5,319 nt of DNA from Actinomycetota bacterium (GTDB taxonomy: Bacteria > Actinomycetota > Actinomycetes > Propionibacteriales > Propionibacteriaceae), in NCBI GenBank assembly GCA_016213595.1, contig JACRAA010000240.1:1-5319 (forward strand), given 5' to 3'. Shown in pieces: positions 1 through 3,553 of the stretch. Under the pieces are notes generated by a model, which saw only the letters and a program-made list of their open reading frames with translations, ran no database searches and was not told the DNA's origin. Position 1 is the stretch's first letter. The number at the start of each line of letters is the position of its first letter. A program made the translations under genes and the position numbers.

Positions 1-2
1 AC

Positions 3-770
3 ATCCCGCACGGCGAGCTCGGGATCAACGGCGCCATCGAGTTCGGCAACCGGTTGCTGACCTTCGCCCTGGCCGCCGTCGCTGTGCTCTGCGTCCTCGC
101 CGCGCTCGGGGCCGCCCACCGTCGCGCCACGCGACTCTCCCTGGTCATCGGGCTCGGCATCCCGTTGCAGGCCGTGCTCGGCGGCATCACCGTGCTGACC
201 GACCTCAACCCGTGGATCGTCGCCGGCCACTTCCTGCTGTCGATGGCGATGATCATGGTCTGCGTCGCCCTGGTCGACGAGCTGCGCAGCCCCGACCGGC
301 CGGCGGCACCGCCCCTGCCGCGGGCGCTGGCCTGGGCCACGCTGGCGAGCGGCTGGGTCGTGCTCTACCTCGGCACGGTCGTGACCGGTGCCGGGCCGCA
401 CGCCGGCGACGCCGAGGCCCCTCGCAACGGCCTCGACCCGGCGACGGTGTCGCACCTCCATGCGTACGCCGTCTACGTCCTGGTGGCGCTGACGGTCGCG
501 CTGCTCGCGGTGGCGCTGCGCGGCGGCCACCCGTGGCTCGCCCGCGTCACCGCGCTCGTGCTGCTCATCGAGGTGCTGCAGGGCGTGCTCGGCTGGGTGC
601 AGTACTGGCTGGACCTGCCGGTCGGACTGGTTGCCCTGCACATGCTGGGAGCAGCGCTGCTCGCGGCCGGACTGGCCCGGATCGCGCTGGCCGTCCTGCC
701 CCACCGCGCGAGCCACGAGGCCCGCGCGGACGGGCAGGAGCAGCCCAGCGCCGCGACCGTGCTGCCCTGA
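3..770 (+). CDS. ctaA: Heme A synthase (COX15/CtaA family), 5' end missing
   Basis: An integral membrane enzyme that oxidises the C8 methyl of heme O to a formyl group, giving heme A for aa3-type cytochrome oxidase. The frame is open from base 3, so the true start lies left of the window; 255 residues remain of roughly 310-330 usual for the family, and TM1 with most of the first outer loop is missing. What remains is a run of hydrophobic helices. Family residues, in partial-protein numbering, are the loop glutamate in IEFGNR (E13), H76 (AGHFLLS), H151/H153 (SHLHA) and H213 (ALHMLG), matching the heme-ligand histidines of helices 4, 6 and 8. The helix 2 histidine of Bacillus CtaA is Asn here (N16). 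The loop between helices 5 and 6 has the GAGPHAGD motif and no cysteine pair. The tail after about residue 233 is hydrophilic. TTG at 54 is an internal codon, not the start. The gene converges on the sortase gene with a 14-base gap. Confidence 0.93.
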   Translation: MPHGELGINGAIEFGNRLLTFALAAVAVLCVLAALGAAHRRATRLSLVIGLGIPLQAVLGGITVLTDLNPWIVAGHFLLSMAMIMVCVALVDELRSPDRPAAPPLPRALAWATLASGWVVLYLGTVVTGAGPHAGDAEAPRNGLDPATVSHLHAYAVYVLVALTVALLAVALRGGHPWLARVTALVLLIEVLQGVLGWVQYWLDLPVGLVALHMLGAALLAAGLARIALAVLPHRASHEARADGQEQPSAATVLP

Positions 771-777
771 CCGGCAG
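762..777. terminator. Weak hairpin at the ctaA/sortase convergent junction
   Basis: CTGCC (762-766) and GGCAG (773-777) form a 5-bp stem with a 6-base loop spanning the ctaA stop codon. It reads the same from both strands and lies where both converging transcripts end. There is no T-tract on either side and the stem is short, so a shared terminator role is only a possibility. Confidence 0.2.
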
Positions 778-784
778 GCCCCGA

Positions 785-1270
785 CTAGCGGCGCCCGAGC
801 TTGCGGGCGAAGACCACGGTGCGCCTGGAGTAGTCGTCGGCCTTGCATCCGACGAGCACGATCCGCGGCGGACCCGACACGGAGTAGAGCGAACCCATCC
901 TGCGCTTCGCCGACCAGAACTCGCGGCGGGTCACCTCGAACGTGCAACCGGCGACCTTGATCCGGTCCCCCGGGCGCAGCCGCCCCCACCGATCGGCCAC
1001 GCCGTTGCCGGCCCGCCAGGCGTGGCCGGCGTACACCGTGCTGCCACTCGGATCGCAGGGCGGGTCGCCCTTCGACCAGGTGTAGACGGCGCCGTTGAGG
1101 CGCGAGCCGACGGCCAGCGTGTTGCTGCGCGACGGCACCGCGATGACCGCGGCGTCAGTGCCGGTGCGGGCGATCGTGAGCCGGTCGGGGGCGGCGGCGG
1201 ACGCCGCACCCTGACCGGCTGACAGGCACACCGACGCGCACAGCGCGATCGCAGCGACGGTGCGTCGCAT
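785..1270 (-). CDS. Small sortase-like cysteine transpeptidase (class E/F-like)
   Basis: Predicted exported sortase of 161 residues. Sortases cut a surface protein at an LPxTG-type motif and transfer it to cell-wall precursor or another protein. Residues 1-27 form a signal peptide or signal anchor (MRR, then an Ala-rich hydrophobic run). The rest fits a bare sortase beta-barrel: catalytic His at H83 in VYAGHAW, a GDRI turn at 101-104, catalytic Cys at C142 in IVLVGC, and Arg at R150 (or R149) just before the strand TVVFA. Class E/F enzymes usually read TxxTC at the Cys; here it is VLVGC. C72 and C109 could form a disulfide. Family members are often 200 residues or more, so this is near the minimum. 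ATG at 1270 overlaps the upstream stop as TGATG and no good ribosome binding site precedes it, so translational coupling to the surface-protein gene is likely. GTG at 1273 is an alternative start. The class is uncertain; the sortase fold call is fairly firm. Confidence 0.8.
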   Translation of the reverse strand: MRRTVAAIALCASVCLSAGQGAASAAAPDRLTIARTGTDAAVIAVPSRSNTLAVGSRLNGAVYTWSKGDPPCDPSGSTVYAGHAWRAGNGVADRWGRLRPGDRIKVAGCTFEVTRREFWSAKRRMGSLYSVSGPPRIVLVGCKADDYSRRTVVFARKLGRR

Positions 1271-2253
1271 CACGACCCGGTGTTCGGTGCGACCTCGGGA
1301 GCCTTCGCGCACGCCTTGCGGGTGAACGACAGCTTCCAGACGGACTTGCCGCGCAGCTGGTAAGTCGCGTCGGCGGCACTCGCGCGGACGGTGACCGTGC
1401 GGGTGCGTGCCTTGAGCCAGACCCCCTGGCGCAGGACCTTGCCCTTGGCGGTGTAGACGACGCCCGACTTCTTGTTCACCTTGAACAGGTCGCCCTGGCG
1501 ACCGCACTTGTCGAGGCGACGCGCGCCGGCCCTCACGACGAGCACCTGCGCGGGCAGGACCTCGGGCGGCACGACCACGGGCGGCGTGACCACCGGCGGG
1601 GTCACGACCGGCGGGGTGACGGGCGGCGTCGGGCAGGCGACGTTGCTGTCCACGGGCTTCGGGTAGCTGACGCTCTTCTGACCGTTGGGGAACGTGTAGC
1701 CCGAGCTGGCGGTGACCGTCAGGCTGCCGTCGGGGTTGAGCTTCGAGGTCCACGGGCCTGCGGGCACGTCGCCGAAGCGGGCGTTGCCCGGGCCGCAGTC
1801 GTCGACCACGGGCACGGTCGGCGCCGTCACGACGTTGCAGCCGTCGCTGAACTCGGCGACCTCGACCACGTCGGAGTTGGTCGAGTAGATGTTCTGGCCG
1901 TCACGGACCCACTTGCCCGTCACCGTCAGGTTGATGGCGGCCGTCGGCTTCGTGGTCACGGTCTCGGTGACGGTCTTCGTCTGGGAGCCGGTCAGCACGG
2001 TGCCGACCGGGAGGACGGACGTCCGGTTGGACGCGGTGATCGTCTCGGAGATGGTCTCGCTGTTGATCACCTTCCAGGTGACGGTCCAGCCGCCACCCTG
2101 CTTGCACGTCACCGTGCCGGTGACCGTGTTGTGGTGGGCGCTCGCGGCACCCGCCACGCCGACGACGGCGAAGCCCACCGCGAGGACGAGTGTCACGATC
2201 CGCGACACCGCCCGACTCCCCTTGGTCCTGCGTCCTGCTCGTCCTGCAGACAT
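1270..2253 (-). CDS. Secreted cysteine-paired surface protein with Pro-rich hinge; putative sortase substrate
   Basis: A 327-residue exported protein with no family name I can assign. Residues 1-39 are a long signal peptide (Arg/Lys-rich start, hydrophobic core, ASA then HH). Three beta-rich modules follow, each bracketed by one cysteine pair: C50-C139 (Thr/Val-rich), C153-C207 and C250-C315. The last two look homologous: both open with D-x-C-G, have a TVTAS or TVRAS strand, then a Tyr, and close with Cys. Between them, residues 208-230 are a PPVVT repeat hinge. The module type recalls repeats of actinobacterial LPxTG surface proteins (inference). The protein ends APNTGS-stop: a sorting-like motif without the usual hydrophobic helix and basic tail. 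Start chosen at ATG 2253 because GGGGAG lies 7 bases before it and the signal peptide begins there; the open frame further upstream reads as noise. It shares the TGATG overlap with the sortase gene, which suggests enzyme and substrate, not tested. Confidence 0.85.
   Translation of the reverse strand: MSAGRAGRRTKGSRAVSRIVTLVLAVGFAVVGVAGAASAHHNTVTGTVTCKQGGGWTVTWKVINSETISETITASNRTSVLPVGTVLTGSQTKTVTETVTTKPTAAINLTVTGKWVRDGQNIYSTNSDVVEVAEFSDGCNVVTAPTVPVVDDCGPGNARFGDVPAGPWTSKLNPDGSLTVTASSGYTFPNGQKSVSYPKPVDSNVACPTPPVTPPVVTPPVVTPPVVVPPEVLPAQVLVVRAGARRLDKCGRQGDLFKVNKKSGVVYTAKGKVLRQGVWLKARTRTVTVRASAADATYQLRGKSVWKLSFTRKACAKAPEVAPNTGS
1564..1632 (-). repeat. PPVVT-coding tandem repeat
   Basis: The tract encodes residues 208-230 of the surface protein: PTPPVT, then PPVVT twice, PPVVV and PP. 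The 15-base unit, read on the + strand as GGCGGGGTCACGACC with small changes, recurs about three to four times. It makes a stiff hinge or wall-spanning spacer between modules two and three, and is a likely site of length change by slippage. Confidence 0.8.
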
Positions 2254-2260
2254 GCACGTA

Positions 2261-2266
2261 CTCCCC
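2261..2266 (-). promoter_or_regulatory. Ribosome binding site of the surface protein
   Basis: On the minus strand GGGGAG lies 7 bases before ATG 2253. It is the only good site near a start codon in this frame, and it decides the start in favour of the ATG just before the signal peptide. Confidence 0.75.
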
Positions 2267-2273
2267 AGTTGTC

Positions 2274-2297
2274 GGGGACGGGCCTGATGCCCGCCCC
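2274..2297 (-). promoter_or_regulatory. Strong GC stem-loop in the surface-protein leader
   Basis: In the minus-strand transcript, nine bases (GGGGCGGGC, 2297-2289) pair with GCCCG (2283-2279) and CCCC (2277-2274), with one bulged U at 2278 and loop AUCAG. The stem ends 7 bases before the ribosome binding site. A competing outer pairing GUCGGG/CCCGAC (2304-2299 with 2276-2271) is also possible. No U-tract follows, so it does not look like a classic terminator. A leader element affecting translation or RNA stability is the likelier role (inference). Confidence 0.5.
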
Positions 2298-2336
2298 ACC
2301 CGACGATTGAACGAGATCCGGGCGACCGGAACACGG

Positions 2337-2350
2337 GGCAACGACTCAAG
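2337..2350 (-). repeat. Direct repeat copy 1 (near predicted transcription start)
   Basis: Minus strand CTTGAGTCGTTGCC. It matches the copy at 2379-2392 at 12 of 14 positions and lies exactly 42 bases from it, about four helical turns. This copy covers the predicted transcription start. It could be a regulator half-site; the regulator is unknown. Confidence 0.5.
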
Positions 2351-2354
2351 AAGA

Positions 2355-2383
2355 TGTCTAGGGACTTCTCAGACCCGTGACAA
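2355..2383 (-). promoter_or_regulatory. Candidate promoter of the surface protein-sortase operon
   Basis: On the minus strand TTGTCA (2383-2378) is separated by exactly 17 bases from TAGACA (2360-2355). The -35 matches TTGACA at 5 of 6 positions; the -10 is weak and lacks the final T. Transcription would start near 2348, leaving a leader of about 95 bases containing the GC hairpin. It lies just after the ctaB stop (2399), so the cassette probably has its own promoter, though read-through from ctaB is possible. Confidence 0.45.
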
Positions 2384-2392
2384 CGTCTCAAG
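2379..2392 (-). repeat. Direct repeat copy 2 (over the -35 element)
   Basis: Minus strand CTTGAGACGTTGTC, overlapping the predicted -35 hexamer (2378-2383). It pairs with the copy at 2337-2350. The two copies on one helical face bracket the candidate promoter. Confidence 0.5.
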
Positions 2393-2398
2393 GGTTTG

Positions 2399-3412
2399 TC
2401 AGCGTCCCAGCAGGGGATCCAGCGCGACCGCCACGAACAGCAGGGAGAGGTAGAGGTTCGAGGCATGGAAGAGGCGCATCGGGTTGATCTCCGAGAGCGC
2501 CTCCGACGTCTTCGTGCGCAGCCACATCCGGTGCGCCTCGACGAGGAACACGGCACCGAGCACCGCCGCCGCGACCGGGTAGACGAGGCTGGTGCCGGCG
2601 ACCGGCCAGAGCACCAGCGAGGTCGCCACCATCACCCAGCTGTAGAGGACGATCTGTCGGCCGACCTCGGGGGCGGGCTTGACCACCGGGAGCATCGGGA
2701 CGTCGACGTTGCGGTAGTCCTCGCGGTAGCGCAGCGCCAGCGCCCACGTGTGGGGCGGCGTCCAGAAGAACACGACGAGGAACAGCACGACCGGGGTCCA
2801 CGCGAGCTCGCCGGTGACGGCCGTCCAGCCGATCAGCGCCGGGAAGCAGCCGGCCAGGCCGCCCCAGACGATGTTCTGGGTCGTGCGGCGCTTGAGCAGC
2901 ATCGTGTAGACGAAGACGTAGAACGCGTTGGCCAGCACCGACAGTGCCGCAGACAGCCAGTTCACCCACAGCGCCAGCACGACGGTCGAGAGCACGGCGA
3001 GGACCGTGGCGAAGACGAGGGCCGAGACCGGCGAGACGATGTGGCGCGGCAGCGCCCGGCGCCGCGTACGACGCATCTGCTCGTCGATGTCGCGGTCGTA
3101 GACGCAGTTGTACGCCGACGCGGAGCCGGCCGACAGCGCGCCACCCACGACCGTGGCGGCGACGAGCGCCAGCGACGGGATGCCGCGCTCGGCGAAGAAC
3201 ATCACCGGGACGGTCGTCAGCAGGAGGAGCTCGATGACCCGCGGCTTCGTCAGGCCGACGTAGGCCCCGACGACGTCGCGCCACGTCTTGGCCCCGGGGA
3301 CGTCCGCGGCTGTGCCGTCACCATCCGACGGCCGCGCTGAGGCGTCGGCGTGCGGACCGGCTTGGGACACGGAGGGGACCTCGCGGGACGGGTGCGGATG
3401 AGAAGGGGACAT
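2399..3412 (-). CDS. ctaB: Protoheme IX farnesyltransferase (heme O synthase)
   Basis: A UbiA-superfamily membrane prenyltransferase that adds a farnesyl group from farnesyl diphosphate to heme B, giving heme O, the substrate of CtaA. The 337 residues start with a hydrophilic, poorly conserved tail of about 45, then TKPRVIELLLLTTVP (first helix). The first Asp-rich motif NCVYDRDID is at 102-110 (N102, D106, D110; Mg-diphosphate binding), followed by RRTRRRALP. WTPPHTWALAL starts at 217 and the second motif region YREDYRNVDVPMLPVV at about 230. Eight to nine hydrophobic helices fit the family. The start is ambiguous: ATG 3412 is used, but no good ribosome site precedes it. TTG 3433 adds 7 residues. 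GTG 3370 has GAGG 8 bases before it (3379-3382) and would give 323 residues. None affects the conserved core. The gene is divergent from tkt; the stop TGA is at 2401-2399. Confidence 0.97.
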   Translation of the reverse strand: MSPSHPHPSREVPSVSQAGPHADASARPSDGDGTAADVPGAKTWRDVVGAYVGLTKPRVIELLLLTTVPVMFFAERGIPSLALVAATVVGGALSAGSASAYNCVYDRDIDEQMRRTRRRALPRHIVSPVSALVFATVLAVLSTVVLALWVNWLSAALSVLANAFYVFVYTMLLKRRTTQNIVWGGLAGCFPALIGWTAVTGELAWTPVVLFLVVFFWTPPHTWALALRYREDYRNVDVPMLPVVKPAPEVGRQIVLYSWVMVATSLVLWPVAGTSLVYPVAAAVLGAVFLVEAHRMWLRTKTSEALSEINPMRLFHASNLYLSLLFVAVALDPLLGR

Positions 3413-3474
3413 CGGGGAACCGAAGGGTTTCAACGCCTGGCGAGCCGGCGTCCAGAGGCACCCTCGGGTGGGGT

Positions 3475-3486
3475 CGAGTCTACTCG
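3475..3486. promoter_or_regulatory. 12-base palindrome in the ctaB/tkt promoter region
   Basis: CGAGT-CT-ACTCG has perfect 5-base arms and covers the ctaB -10 (3477-3482) and the tkt -35 region (3474-3479). A further CTCG/CGAG pair lies at 3501-3512. Such a site could bind a dimeric regulator acting on both genes, but short GC palindromes also arise by chance. Confidence 0.35.
3477..3482 (-). promoter_or_regulatory. Candidate -10 element for ctaB
   Basis: Minus strand TAGACT fits the actinobacterial TAnnnT -10. Transcription would start near 3470, about 58 bases before ATG 3412. The matching -35 position (about 3500-3506) is a poor match and overlaps the tkt -10 on the other strand. Confidence 0.4.
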
Positions 3487-3540
3487 GGCACGGCGCTAGG
3501 CTCGCAGTCGAGGGGGCTGTGCTCCCCGTCGCACTTCATC

Positions 3541-3547
3541 GAGAGGA
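3541..3547 (+). promoter_or_regulatory. Ribosome binding site of tkt
   Basis: GAGAGGA precedes two adjacent in-frame start codons, GTG 3551 and TTG 3554. The gap is 3 bases to GTG and 6 to TTG, so the spacing favours TTG. The choice changes the protein by one residue. Confidence 0.6.
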
Positions 3548-3553
3548 ACTGTG

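Larger units (their letters stand above)
3474..3502 (+). promoter_or_regulatory. Candidate promoter for tkt
   Basis: TAGGCT (3497-3502) is a good actinobacterial -10. Seventeen bases upstream is TCGAGT (3474-3479), a weak -35. The start would be near 3509, giving a leader of about 45 bases to the tkt start codon. Confidence 0.45.

Noticed and set aside
54..56. TTG at 54 as the ctaA start
   Set aside because: The frame is open to the window edge, and the residues before it include the conserved IEFGNR motif, so this is internal to the gene.
212..1222. 336-codon plus-strand open frame across ctaA and the sortase region
   Set aside because: Its translation is Arg/Ala/Pro-rich low complexity and it crosses two better-supported genes on opposite strands.
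1228..1240. Lipobox at Cys11 or Cys15 of the sortase signal segment
   Set aside because: Residues before the cysteines (IAL-C and ASV-C) do not fit the lipobox, which needs Gly, Ala or Ser just before Cys.
1271..1753. Extending the sortase frame upstream to 1753
   Set aside because: The extension reads as Arg/Gly/Gln-rich noise within the surface-protein gene. A clear signal sequence begins at ATG 1270.
2337..2392. CRISPR-like repeat pair
   Set aside because: Only two imperfect 14-base copies are present, with a promoter-like sequence between them and no further units.
2373..2395. ctaB terminator from ACCC/GGGT arms after the stop
   Set aside because: The arms are only 4 bases with a long interrupted loop and no T-tract, and they overlap the cassette promoter.
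2254..2556. Extending the surface protein upstream to 2556
   Set aside because: The extra residues are Arg/Ser/Cys-rich, overlap the ctaB end and would bury the signal peptide inside the protein. ATG 2253 has a good ribosome site.
2396..3340. 314-codon plus-strand open frame opposite ctaB
   Set aside because: Arg/Asp/Glu/His-rich shadow of ctaB with no domain or signal features.
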